From: Cellulomonas sp. | Lineage (GTDB): Bacteria; Actinomycetota; Actinomycetes; Actinomycetales; Cellulomonadaceae | Assembly: GCF_017744555.1 (NCBI RefSeq) | Contig: NZ_JAGIBD010000003.1 | Span: forward strand, 62,001-126,000 | Direction of reading: 5' to 3' | Length of the DNA: 64,000 bases | Shown: piece after piece, positions 17,321 to 25,403 of the stretch | Layout: each line of letters begins with the position of its first letter | Numbering within the stretch: position 1 is the stretch's first letter | Program-made: the position numbers and the translations under genes | Notes under the pieces: model-generated | The model's input: the letters and a program-made list of their open reading frames with translations, nothing else | Databases searched by the model: none | What the model was told of the DNA's origin: nothing

Positions 17321-18640
17321 ATGACCGCGACAGCACCTGACGACGAGCTCGCCCTCGCGCTCGACCGTGCCCACGTGTTCCACTCCTGGTCCGCCCAGGC
17401 GCACCTGTCCCCGTTCGTGGTGGCGGGGGGCCTGGGGTCGTACGTCTGGGACCACGCGGGCCGGCGCTACCTCGACTTCTCCAGCCAGCTCGTCAACACC
17501 AACATCGGGCACCAGCACCCGCGGGTCGTCGCCGCGATCCAGGAGCAGGCGGCAGCGCTCACGACGGTCGCACCCTCGACCGCGCACCTCGTCCGTGGCC
17601 AGGCGGCGGAGCGGATCCTGCGGCGCGTCCCGGACAGCTTCTCGCACGTCTTCTTCACGAACGGCGGCGCCGACGCGAACGAGAACGCGATCCGGATGGC
17701 GCGCCTGCACACGGGCCGCGACAAGGTGGTCTCGCACTACCGCTCGTACCACGGCAACACGGGCGCGGCCGTGGTGGCGACGGGCGACTGGCGCCGGGTG
17801 CCCAACGAGTTCGCGCGCGGGCACGTGCACGTCTTCGGGCCGTACCTGTACCGCTCGGAGTTCTGGGCGACGACCCCGCAGGAGGAGTCGGCCCGCGCGC
17901 TGCACCACCTGGAGCGCGTGATCGTGTCCGAGGGGCCCGAGTCCGTCGCGGCGATCCTGCTGGAGACCGTCCCGGGCACCGCAGGCGTCCTCGTGCCGCC
18001 GCCGGGGTACCTCGCGGGCGTGCGGGAGATCGCCGACCGCTACGGGATCGTGCTGGTGCTCGACGAGGTCATGGCGGGGTTCGGGCGCACCGGCCACTGG
18101 TTCGCGTTCGACGCCTTCGACGTGGTGCCCGATCTCGTGACGTTCGCGAAGGGCGTCAACTCCGGGTACGTGCCCGCCGGTGGCGTCATCGTGAGCCGGG
18201 CGATCGCGTCGACCTTCGACGACCGGGTGTTCCCCGGCGGCCTGACGTACTCGGGTCACCCGCTCGCGATGGCGTCGATCGTCGCCGCGCAGGACGCGAT
18301 GGCCGACGAGGGCATCGTCGACCACGCGGCGTCGATCGGCCGGGACGTGCTCGGGCCGGGGCTCGCCGCGCTCGCGGAGGCGAACGCCCTGGTCGGTGAG
18401 GTCCGCGGGTCGGGGGTCTTCTGGGCCGTCGAGCTCGTCCGCGACCGCACCACGCGCGAGCCGGTCGGCGCGGACGTGATGGCCCGGGTCAAGGCCGGTG
18501 CCGTGGCCCGGGGTCTGCTGCCGTTCGTGAGCGACAACCGCGTCCACGTGGTGCCGCCGTGCGTCGTCACGGCGGACGAGGCGGCGGCCGGCCTCGACCT
18601 GCTCGCTAGTGTGCTCGACGACGTCGCGCGCACCCTCTGA
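17321..18640 (+). CDS. Class III aminotransferase, probable beta-alanine transaminase
   Basis: A 439-residue fold-type I, class III PLP enzyme. Lys277 in LVTFAKGVNSGYVPAGG is the Schiff-base residue. LVLDEVMAGFGRTG carries the PLP-ring Asp, and TNGGADANENAIRMAR and YRSYHGNTGA bind phosphate and cofactor. In the block it should convert beta-alanine (or 3-aminoisobutyrate from thymine) to malonate semialdehyde (or methylmalonate semialdehyde), with pyruvate or 2-oxoglutarate as acceptor. The acceptor cannot be told from sequence. A GGAGGAGA ribosome binding site precedes the ATG. Relatives include beta-alanine:pyruvate, 4-aminobutyrate and taurine transaminases; the assignment depends on context. 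Confidence 0.85.
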   Translation: MTATAPDDELALALDRAHVFHSWSAQAHLSPFVVAGGLGSYVWDHAGRRYLDFSSQLVNTNIGHQHPRVVAAIQEQAAALTTVAPSTAHLVRGQAAERILRRVPDSFSHVFFTNGGADANENAIRMARLHTGRDKVVSHYRSYHGNTGAAVVATGDWRRVPNEFARGHVHVFGPYLYRSEFWATTPQEESARALHHLERVIVSEGPESVAAILLETVPGTAGVLVPPPGYLAGVREIADRYGIVLVLDEVMAGFGRTGHWFAFDAFDVVPDLVTFAKGVNSGYVPAGGVIVSRAIASTFDDRVFPGGLTYSGHPLAMASIVAAQDAMADEGIVDHAASIGRDVLGPGLAALAEANALVGEVRGSGVFWAVELVRDRTTREPVGADVMARVKAGAVARGLLPFVSDNRVHVVPPCVVTADEAAAGLDLLASVLDDVARTL

Positions 18641-18668
18641 CCGACGTCCCCGCCCACGAGGAGCACCC

Positions 18669-19433
18669 ATGAGCACCCAGCAGTCCCGTCCCCGCCGTGC
18701 CGTCGTCACCGGCGCGTCGTCCGGCATCGGCGCGGCGACGGTCCGCCGTCTGCGCGCCGACGGGTGGGACGTGGTCGCGACCGCCCGCCGGGCGGACCGG
18801 CTGCACGCGCTCGCCGAGGAGACCGGCGCCGACGTCGTGGTCGCCGACGTCACGGTCGAGGCCGACGTCGCACGGCTCGCGTCGCACGTGGAGGACACGG
18901 GCGGGCTGGACGCGCTCGTGAACAACGCCGGTGGTGCGCTCGGTCTCGAGCCGGTGGAGGCGACGGACGTCGAGCAGTGGCGCCGCATGTACGACCTCAA
19001 CGTGCTCGGCACGCTGCGCGTCACGCAGGCTCTGCTGCCGCAGCTGCGCTCTGGCGGGGGCGGTGACGTGGTGGTCGTCACGTCGACCGCTGCGTACGGC
19101 GCGTACGAGGGCGGCGCCGGCTACACGGGTGTCAAGCATGCCGAGCGGATGCTCGCGACGACGCTGCGCTGGGAGATCGTCGGCGAGCCGATCCGGGTCA
19201 TCGAGATCGCCCCGGGCGCGGTGGCCACGGAGGAGTTCTCGCTCGTGCGGTTCGGGGGCGACGCCGAGCGGGCCGCCGCCGTGTACGCCGGGTACGAGCC
19301 GCTCGTCGCGGACGACATCGCGGACGCGATCATCTGGACCCTGACCCGGCCGCCGCACGTCAACGTCGACACGCTCGTGGTGCGACCGCGCGCGCAGGCG
19401 AGCAACACCAAGACGGCGCGCGCGGGGGCGTGA
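18669..19433 (+). CDS. YdfG-like SDR, probable malonate-semialdehyde reductase
   Basis: A 254-residue short-chain dehydrogenase. It has the NADP-binding TGASSGIG (residues 14-21) with basic residues after the second strand (ARRADR), NNAG, and the catalytic Ser139, Tyr152 and Lys156 (YTGVK). The C-terminus (ATEEFSLVRFGGDAERA through HVNVDTLVVRP) matches the YdfG/3-hydroxy-acid dehydrogenase pattern, whose E. coli member reduces malonic semialdehyde in the Rut pathway. It would finish the block by making 3-hydroxypropionate and removing a toxic aldehyde. It is the last gene of the co-directional run, 28 bp after the aminotransferase gene. Confidence 0.85.
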   Translation: MSTQQSRPRRAVVTGASSGIGAATVRRLRADGWDVVATARRADRLHALAEETGADVVVADVTVEADVARLASHVEDTGGLDALVNNAGGALGLEPVEATDVEQWRRMYDLNVLGTLRVTQALLPQLRSGGGGDVVVVTSTAAYGAYEGGAGYTGVKHAERMLATTLRWEIVGEPIRVIEIAPGAVATEEFSLVRFGGDAERAAAVYAGYEPLVADDIADAIIWTLTRPPHVNVDTLVVRPRAQASNTKTARAGA

Positions 19434-19478
19434 GGGTCGCATCGCGGACACCCGCGCGCTCGGGCGGAAATCATTACG

Positions 19479-19484
19479 TAGGGT
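19479..19484 (+). promoter_or_regulatory. -10 element of leaderless exporter operon promoter
   Basis: TAGGGT ends 6 nt before the GTG start of the exporter gene, in a locally AT-richer stretch (ATCATTACGTAGGGTAAAGG). Confidence 0.5.
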
Positions 19485-19490
19485 AAAGGT

Positions 19491-21380
19491 GTGCCTTCAG
19501 CGTCGCCCGCACGCCCCGCTCCGTCATCCCCGCCCCTCACCCGCCGCGACGGCGAGTCGACCACCCGCGTCCTGCTCCGCCTCGTCGCCTGGGCGCGACC
19601 GGCCGTCCCACGCGTCGTGGTCGGCGGCCTCACCGCGCTCGCGGCGAGCCTGCTCGCCCTCGCGGTCCCGCAGGTGCTGCGCGCGATCGTCAACGGCCCG
19701 CTGCTGAGCGACGGGTCCCGGCAGGGCGTCGTGCTCGGCGCGCTCGTCGTCCTCGCGCTCGGTGTGCTCGAGGCGTTCTTCGTGTGGTGCCGCCGCGCCC
19801 TGATCGCGACGCCGGGCACGACCGTCGAGCGCGAGATGCGGACGTCGTTGTTCCGCCACCTGCTCGACCTGCCCGTCGAGTTCCACGACCGCTGGTCCGG
19901 CGGGCAGCTGCTGTCGCGCGCGATGGGGGACCTCGGCACGATCCGCCGCTGGACGGTGTTCGGCCTGGTCATGCTCGTGGTCAGCGCCGTCACGGTCGTC
20001 GTGGGGACCGTGCTCATGTTCCTCACCAGCTGGCAGCTCGGGCTCGTCTACCTGGTCGGCGCCGTGCCGATGGTGTGGCTCGGGTTCCGCTTCCGAGAGG
20101 ACTACAAGGTCGTCGCCCGGCGCGCCCGCGAGCAGGCCGGCGACCTCGCGACGGCCGTCGAGGAGTCGGTGCACGGGATCCGCGTGCTCAAGGCGTTCGG
20201 CCGCGGCGAGGACGCGCTCGACGACTTCTCCCGGCAGGCGTCCGAGCTGCGGGAGACCGAGGTGCACAAGGCCCGGACGCTGTCGCGCGTGTCGTTCGCG
20301 CTCGGTGCCATCCCGGAGGCGATCCTCGCGGTCTCGCTCGCCGTCGGCGTGACGCTCGCGGCGCGCGGTGAGCTGAGCGTGGGCGCGCTCGTCGCGTTCT
20401 TCGCGACCGCCGCGTCCGTCAACAACCCGGTCGAGCGGCTCGGCCAGCTGCTCGCGATGACGTTCGACGCGAAGGCCGCGACCGACCGGTTCCTGCAGGT
20501 CGTGGACATGGCCCCGACCGTCCGCGACCCCGCGGTACCGGCCGCGCTCCCGGCGGCCGACCCTGCCGGGTCCCGCGTCGAGCTGTCCGGGGTGCGGTTC
20601 CGCCACCCCGCCCTCGTCGCCGGCCGGCCCGTGCCCGAGCAGGGGCGGGCAGACGACGTGCTCGCGGGTGTCGACCTGGTGCTCGAGCCGGCCGAGACGA
20701 TGGCGCTCGTCGGGCTCACCGGCAGCGGCAAGACGACGCTCCTGCAGCTCGTGCCGCGGCTGTACGACGTCTCCGCGGGCACCGTCCGCATCGACGGGGT
20801 CGACGTGCGTGACCTGCGCCGTACCGACCTGCGGCGTGCGGTGGCCGTCGCGTTCGAGGACCCGATCCTGTTCTCCGCGTCCGTCCGCGAGAACGTGCTC
20901 ATGGGCGTCGACGACGCGCCGGACCCCGAGGCCGTGGTCGCACAGGCCCTCGAGGTCGCGAGCGCCGGCTTCGTGCACGCGCTGCCCGACGGCCTCGACA
21001 CCGTGATCGGCGAGGAAGGGCTCAGCCTGTCCGGCGGCCAGCGGCAGCGCGTCGCGCTGGCCCGCGCGATCGCCGTCCGCCCCCGCGTGCTGCTCCTGGA
21101 CGACCCGCTGTCGGCCCTCGACGTCGCGACCGAGGCCGCCGTGACGAACCGGCTGCGCGAGGTGCTCACCGGGACGACGACGCTCGTCGTCGCCCACCGG
21201 CCGTCGACCGTCGCGCTCGCGGACCGCGTCGCGGTGCTGGAGGACGGGCGGATCACGGGCGTCGGGACGCACCAGGACCTGCTGGAGCGGCACCCGCACT
21301 ACCGGTTCGTGCTCACCGCCATGGACGCGGCCGACGACGCCGAGGACGCGCGCGACGCGATCGAGGAGGTGGCCCGATGA
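19491..21380 (+). CDS. Heterodimeric ABC exporter, subunit 1 (degenerate ATP site)
   Basis: A 629-residue half-transporter: six-helix exporter domain (about 25-330) followed by a nucleotide-binding domain. Walker A is GLTGSGKTT and the signature LSGGQRQRVALARAI. The Walker B motif reads LLLDDPLSALD, with Asp in place of the catalytic Glu. Together with its partner this makes an asymmetric pair like LmrCD or TM287/288, exporting lipophilic or drug-like molecules. GTG at 19491 has no ribosome binding site but a -10 box 6 nt upstream. The stop overlaps the next ATG. The substrate is unknown. Confidence 0.88.
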   Translation: MPSASPARPAPSSPPLTRRDGESTTRVLLRLVAWARPAVPRVVVGGLTALAASLLALAVPQVLRAIVNGPLLSDGSRQGVVLGALVVLALGVLEAFFVWCRRALIATPGTTVEREMRTSLFRHLLDLPVEFHDRWSGGQLLSRAMGDLGTIRRWTVFGLVMLVVSAVTVVVGTVLMFLTSWQLGLVYLVGAVPMVWLGFRFREDYKVVARRAREQAGDLATAVEESVHGIRVLKAFGRGEDALDDFSRQASELRETEVHKARTLSRVSFALGAIPEAILAVSLAVGVTLAARGELSVGALVAFFATAASVNNPVERLGQLLAMTFDAKAATDRFLQVVDMAPTVRDPAVPAALPAADPAGSRVELSGVRFRHPALVAGRPVPEQGRADDVLAGVDLVLEPAETMALVGLTGSGKTTLLQLVPRLYDVSAGTVRIDGVDVRDLRRTDLRRAVAVAFEDPILFSASVRENVLMGVDDAPDPEAVVAQALEVASAGFVHALPDGLDTVIGEEGLSLSGGQRQRVALARAIAVRPRVLLLDDPLSALDVATEAAVTNRLREVLTGTTTLVVAHRPSTVALADRVAVLEDGRITGVGTHQDLLERHPHYRFVLTAMDAADDAEDARDAIEEVAR

Positions 21381-23191
21381 GCGCCGTGACGGAGCAGCCC
21401 ACCGTGCGTGCCGGCGTCCCGCGCGACGAGTCGCGGCGCATCCGGCGGCGGTCGCTCGCCCTGCTGAGGTCGCTCCTGCGGCCGGTGTCCCGCCCGACGT
21501 GGTGGACGGTGGCGCTCGTCGTCGGGTCGCAGCTCGCAGCCGTCGCCGGGCCCGCGTTCGTCGCGTACGGGATCGACCACGCGCTGCCCGCGCTCACGGA
21601 CGGCGACGCGGCACCGATCGCCCTCGCCTCGGGCGCCTACCTGGTCACCGCGCTGCTCGGCGGCCTGCTCACGGCGGCCGCCGTCCGGTCCACGGCCCGG
21701 GTCAGCCAGACGATCCTGCTCGACCTGCGCCGCCGGGTGTTCCGCCACACGCAGCGCCTCAGCCTGGAGTTTCACGAGCGGTACACGTCGGGACGCATCA
21801 TCAGCCGCCAGACGTCCGACCTCGACGCACTGCGCGAGCTGCTCGACGGCGGCGTGACGACCCTGGCCAGCAGCGCGCTCGCGATGGTGCTGACCGCGGT
21901 CTCGCTCGCGCTGCTCGACTGGCGCAGCGGTCTGCTGCTGCTCGTCGCGGTCGTGCCCGGGGTCGTCGTGACGCGCTGGTTCCAGGTCCGCTCGCAGCTG
22001 CAGTACCGCAAGCAGCGGACGGCGGCGGCCCGGCTCATCGTGCGGTTCGTCGAGACCATGACGGGCATCCGCGCGGTGCAGGCGTTCCGGCGCGAGACGC
22101 AGGTCGCCGCGACGTACGACGACCTGGCCGAGGACTACCGCGCCACCAACGCCGAGGCGATCCGGGTCAACGGCGTGTTCGACACGAGCCTCACGCTCAT
22201 CGGGAACGTCACCGTCGCGGCGGTGCTGCTGGTCGGCGGGCTGCGCACCCTCGACGGCGCCCTCGACGTCGGGGTCCTCGTGGCGGCCGTGCTGTACGCG
22301 AAGCGGTTCTTCACGCCGCTGTCGCAGATCGGCATGTTCTACAACGCGTTCCAGTCGGCGACCGCGGCCCTCGAGAAGCTCGCGTCGCTGCTCGCCGAGG
22401 AGCCCAGCGTGCCGGACCCCGAGCGCCCCGTGCGGCTCGAGCAGCCGCGTGGCGACGTGCGGTTCGACGGCGTCGAGTTCGGCTACGGCTCGGGACCCAC
22501 GGTGCTGCCCCGGTTCGACCTGCACCTGCCCGCGGGGCAGTCGGTCGCGCTGGTCGGGGAGACGGGCGCGGGCAAGTCGACCGTGGCGAAGCTGCTCGCC
22601 CGGTTCTACGACGTGCGCGAGGGTGCGGTGCTGCTCGACGGCGTCGACCTGCGCGACGTCGACCCGGTGGACCTGCGCCGGGCGGTCGTCATGGTGACGC
22701 AGGAGGCGTACCTGTTCTCCGGCTCCGTCGGCGCGAACATCGCGCTCGGGCGACCGGGTGCGAGTGCCGCGGAGATCGAGGCGGCCGCGCGGGCCGTCGG
22801 CGCCCACGACCTCATCGCGTCGATGCCCGACGGCTACGACACGGAGGTCGACAAGCGCGGCGTGCGCCTGTCCGCGGGGCAGCGGCAGCTCGTGTCGTTC
22901 GCGCGGGCGTTCCTCGCGGACCCGATGCTGCTCATCCTCGACGAGGCGACGAGCTCGCTCGACGTGCCGGGCGAGGCGCTCGTGCAGCAGGGCCTGCGCA
23001 CGCTGCTCGCCGGCCGGACCGCGGTCGTCATCGCGCACCGGCTGTCGACCGTCATGGGGTCGGACCGGGTGCTCGTGGTGGACGGCGGCCGCATCGTCGA
23101 GGACGGGTCTCCCGCCGACCTCGTCGCGCGGGGCGGCAGGTTCGCCGACCTGTACGCGGAGTGGCAGCGGTCGCTGCGCCGGACCGTCTGA
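21377..23191 (+). CDS. Heterodimeric ABC exporter, subunit 2
   Basis: A 604-residue half-transporter with six membrane helices (about 40-330) and an ATPase domain. Walker A GETGAGKST and Walker B LLILDEATSSLD are canonical with the catalytic Glu, and the H-loop is IAHRLSTVM. The signature is LSAGQRQLVSFARA rather than LSGGQ. In a head-to-tail dimer this altered signature faces the degenerate Walker B of subunit 1, so one composite ATP site is inactive and the other intact. It is coupled to subunit 1 by ATGA. A strong hairpin follows the stop. Confidence 0.89.
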   Translation: MSAVTEQPTVRAGVPRDESRRIRRRSLALLRSLLRPVSRPTWWTVALVVGSQLAAVAGPAFVAYGIDHALPALTDGDAAPIALASGAYLVTALLGGLLTAAAVRSTARVSQTILLDLRRRVFRHTQRLSLEFHERYTSGRIISRQTSDLDALRELLDGGVTTLASSALAMVLTAVSLALLDWRSGLLLLVAVVPGVVVTRWFQVRSQLQYRKQRTAAARLIVRFVETMTGIRAVQAFRRETQVAATYDDLAEDYRATNAEAIRVNGVFDTSLTLIGNVTVAAVLLVGGLRTLDGALDVGVLVAAVLYAKRFFTPLSQIGMFYNAFQSATAALEKLASLLAEEPSVPDPERPVRLEQPRGDVRFDGVEFGYGSGPTVLPRFDLHLPAGQSVALVGETGAGKSTVAKLLARFYDVREGAVLLDGVDLRDVDPVDLRRAVVMVTQEAYLFSGSVGANIALGRPGASAAEIEAAARAVGAHDLIASMPDGYDTEVDKRGVRLSAGQRQLVSFARAFLADPMLLILDEATSSLDVPGEALVQQGLRTLLAGRTAVVIAHRLSTVMGSDRVLVVDGGRIVEDGSPADLVARGGRFADLYAEWQRSLRRTV

Positions 23192-23195
23192 CAGG

Positions 23196-23229
23196 CGCGC
23201 CGCCCGGCCTCGTCGGGTCGGGCGGCGCG
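23196..23229. terminator. Bidirectional terminator between exporter and MerR gene
   Basis: A 14-bp stem (one G-U pair) from CGCGCCGCCCGGCC and its partner, with loop TCGTCG, sits between the convergent exporter and regulator genes. No T-run is present, as is common at this GC content. Confidence 0.65.
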
Positions 23230-23257
23230 GGTGCGTCGTGGCCGCCGCCGCGGCGGG

Positions 23258-24013
23258 TCAGAGGTGCCGAGCGGCGTACTCGTGCAGCGTGTCCCGGACG
23301 AACGTCGCGCCGTCCTCGCCGCCGTAGTGGGCCGAGAAGCGCTCGTCGGCGACGTACATGTCGGCGAGCCCCTCGATGTACGCCCGAACCGGCGTGGTCC
23401 CGTGCCCCGGGGTGCCGGGAATCGACGACAGCCACGCGACGTGCCGTCGCGCGAGGTCCTGCGCGTGCTCCGAACCCGGGTCGGTCCCGGACTCGGCGGC
23501 CCGCGCCCACTGCGTGGCGAGCTCCGCCGTGCGTGCCTTCCACGCGGCGCGCTCGTCGTCGCTCATGCCGCGCCACCAGGCGTCCGACGCGGCGTACGTG
23601 TCGGGCCCCCAGCGCTCCTCGACCTCCGCCTTGTACTGCGTGTGGTCGAACCCGTCGAACATGTCCTCGGCCATGAGCCGACCTCCTTCTTGTCGTGCGG
23701 TGAGGGTGCGCTCCACGGAGGCGACCTGGCGGGCCAGCCGCTGCTGCTCGCTGCGCAGCCAGTGGAGGTGGCGGCGCAGCGCCGCGGACTCGTCCTGCTC
23801 GCGGTCGAGCACGCGCCCGATCTCGGGCAGCCCGAGGCCGAGCCCGCGCAGCAGCAGGATGCGCTGCAGGCGCACGAGCGAGCGCTCGTCGTACCAGCGG
23901 TAGCCGTTGTCGCCGACGCGGCTCGGCTCGAGCAGCCCGATCGCGTCGTAGTGCCGCAGGGTGCGGCTCGTGGTGCCCGTGAGCCGGGCGACCTCCTGGA
24001 TCGAGGCCTCCAT
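23258..24013 (-). CDS. MerR/TipAL-type multidrug-sensing regulator
   Basis: A 251-residue two-domain activator. An N-terminal MerR winged helix (SIQEVARLTGTTSRTLRHYD, residues 4-23, then NGYRWYDE) is joined by a coiled coil (about 75-110) to a TipAS antibiotic-recognition domain beginning near FDHTQYKAEVEERWG and ending DEYAARHL-like. Such proteins bind thiopeptides and other drugs and activate their own gene and exporters. The ATG at 24013 has an AAGGAGG site upstream. An in-frame extension to 24163 lies across the promoter and is rejected. The convergent ABC exporter is a reasonable but unproven target. Confidence 0.88.
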   Translation of the reverse strand: MEASIQEVARLTGTTSRTLRHYDAIGLLEPSRVGDNGYRWYDERSLVRLQRILLLRGLGLGLPEIGRVLDREQDESAALRRHLHWLRSEQQRLARQVASVERTLTARQEGGRLMAEDMFDGFDHTQYKAEVEERWGPDTYAASDAWWRGMSDDERAAWKARTAELATQWARAAESGTDPGSEHAQDLARRHVAWLSSIPGTPGHGTTPVRAYIEGLADMYVADERFSAHYGGEDGATFVRDTLHEYAARHL

Positions 24014-24041
24014 GCGCGCCCCTCCTTTCCGTGTGACCTTC

Positions 24042-24072
24042 ACGGTAGGAGTTGACGCAGCGTCAAGGTCAA
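24042..24072 (-). promoter_or_regulatory. MerR-type promoter with palindromic 19-bp spacer
   Basis: On the minus strand, TTGACC (24072-24067) and TACCGT (24047-24042) are 19 bp apart. The spacer holds the perfect palindrome TTGACGC-T-GCGTCAA (24066-24052). The overlong spacer filled by the operator is the hallmark of MerR-activated promoters. It overlaps the stop codon of the upstream HAD gene. Confidence 0.8.
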
Positions 24073-24734
24073 GCGGCGAGCTGATCCAGCCGTGCGAGGA
24101 CCTCGGCGACGAGGTCGCGGGGGTCGTCGACGATCCCGACGGCGCCCGCGGCGGCCAGCTCACCCGGCGCCGCGTAGCCCCACGACACCCCGAGGCAGTC
24201 GATGCCGTGCGTCCGTGCGCCGTGCACGTCGTGCTCGCGGTCGCCGACCATCAGCCCGCGCGCGGGCGCGCCGCCGCGACCGGCCAGCGCGTGTCCGACC
24301 ACGTCGGCCTTGCTGGACCGTGACCCGTCGAGCGAGGCGCCTGCGAGACCGTCGAGCAGCGGCGTCAGGCCGGTGTGGTCGCACAGCGTCGAGGCGTACG
24401 CCTCGGGCTTGGACGTCGCGAGCACCAGGGTCAGCCCCGCGGCGCGCAGCTCGGCGAGCGCCTCCGGGATGCCGTCGAACACCGGCGTCTCGAGCATCGC
24501 CCCGCCGACGTACACCCGGCGGTACGCGACGATCGCGTCCTCGACCCGGTCCGCCGGCACGCCGTGCGCGAGGAAGAGGTCGGCGAGCGGTGGTCCGACG
24601 AGCGAGCGGAGCACGGACGGCTCCGGGACGGGCAGGCCGAGCTCGCTGTACGCGGCGGCGAGCGACGTCGTGATCGCCGGGGCCGAGTCGAGCAGCGTGC
24701 CGTCGAGGTCGAGCAGGACGAGGGGGCGCGTCAT
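24069..24734 (-). CDS. HAD-family hydrolase, phosphoglycolate-phosphatase-like
   Basis: A 221-residue HAD phosphatase. Motif I is LLDLDGTLLDSAP (residues 6-18, nucleophile and acid Asp), motif II LATSKPEAYA, motif III Lys in SRSSKADVV and motif IV MVGDREHDVHGARTHG. The alpha-helical cap between motifs I and II is of the Gph/pyrophosphatase type. The substrate is not predictable; phosphoglycolate or a nucleotide monophosphate is likely. The ATG at 24734 is chosen because it begins the fold directly; GACACT lies 7 nt upstream, as in other apparent leaderless starts. The phosphoribosyltransferase gene is divergent. Confidence 0.83.
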   Translation of the reverse strand: MTRPLVLLDLDGTLLDSAPAITTSLAAAYSELGLPVPEPSVLRSLVGPPLADLFLAHGVPADRVEDAIVAYRRVYVGGAMLETPVFDGIPEALAELRAAGLTLVLATSKPEAYASTLCDHTGLTPLLDGLAGASLDGSRSSKADVVGHALAGRGGAPARGLMVGDREHDVHGARTHGIDCLGVSWGYAAPGELAAAGAVGIVDDPRDLVAEVLARLDQLAA

Positions 24735-24810
24735 GGGGACGAGTGTCGCCTCTCCCGTCGCCGTGCGTGGCGGGCGTCCGTCCGGCAACGCGGCCGCAAC
24801 CTCGTGGACG

Positions 24811-24816
24811 TACCCT
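24811..24816 (+). promoter_or_regulatory. -10 element of leaderless phosphoribosyltransferase gene
   Basis: TACCCT ends 7 nt before the ATG at 24824; there is no ribosome binding site in between. Confidence 0.45.
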
Positions 24817-24823
24817 GCCGGGC

Positions 24824-25363
24824 ATGGCGACGACCGAGACTGGCCCGGGTCAGCAGCTCCCCGACGACCGTGAGGTGCTGACCTGGGACCTGTTCGGGGT
24901 CGCGGTCCGCGAGCTCGCGCAGGCCGTCGCGGACTCGGGGTTCGTGCCCGACGTCGTCGTCGCCGTCGCGCGCGGCGGGCTGCCGCCGGGCGGCGCGCTC
25001 GCGTACGCCCTCGGCACCAAGGCGGTCGGCACGCTCAACGTCGAGTTCTACACGGGCGTCGACGAGCGTCTGCCGGACCCGGTCGTGCTCCCTCCGCTCC
25101 TCGACACGGACGCCCTGGACGGGCTGCGGGCGCTCGTGGTGGACGACGTGGCCGACACCGGCGAGACGTTGGCGCTCGTGCAGGACCTCATGGCGGAGCA
25201 CTGCGCCGAGGTGCGGACCGCGGTGCTCTACGCGAAGGCCCGGTCGGTGGTGGACCCCGCGTACGTATGGCGGCGGACCGACCGGTGGATCACGTTCCCG
25301 TGGTCCGCGCAGCCGCCGGTCACGGCCGCGCGTCGCGACGACGACCAGCACGCGCTGGCCTGA
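24824..25363 (+). CDS. Purine-type phosphoribosyltransferase
   Basis: A 179-residue type I phosphoribosyltransferase. The PRPP loop is ALVVDDVADTGETLA (about residues 105-119), and the N-terminal VVVAVARGGLPPGGALAYALG gives the PPi loop. The C-terminal WITFPWS motif is usual for Xpt/Gpt-like enzymes, which convert xanthine, guanine or hypoxanthine to nucleotides. The exact base is not clear. The gene has its own -10 box and ends before the ileS leader. Confidence 0.82.
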   Translation: MATTETGPGQQLPDDREVLTWDLFGVAVRELAQAVADSGFVPDVVVAVARGGLPPGGALAYALGTKAVGTLNVEFYTGVDERLPDPVVLPPLLDTDALDGLRALVVDDVADTGETLALVQDLMAEHCAEVRTAVLYAKARSVVDPAYVWRRTDRWITFPWSAQPPVTAARRDDDQHALA

Positions 25364-25403
25364 GCGCCGGGCGGCGACCGGTCGACGACGCGCACCCGTG
25401 CGT

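Noticed and set aside
24013-24163. Extended start for the MerR regulator
   Set aside because: The extension runs across its own promoter and operator and into the HAD gene; the ATG at 24013 has an ideal ribosome binding site.
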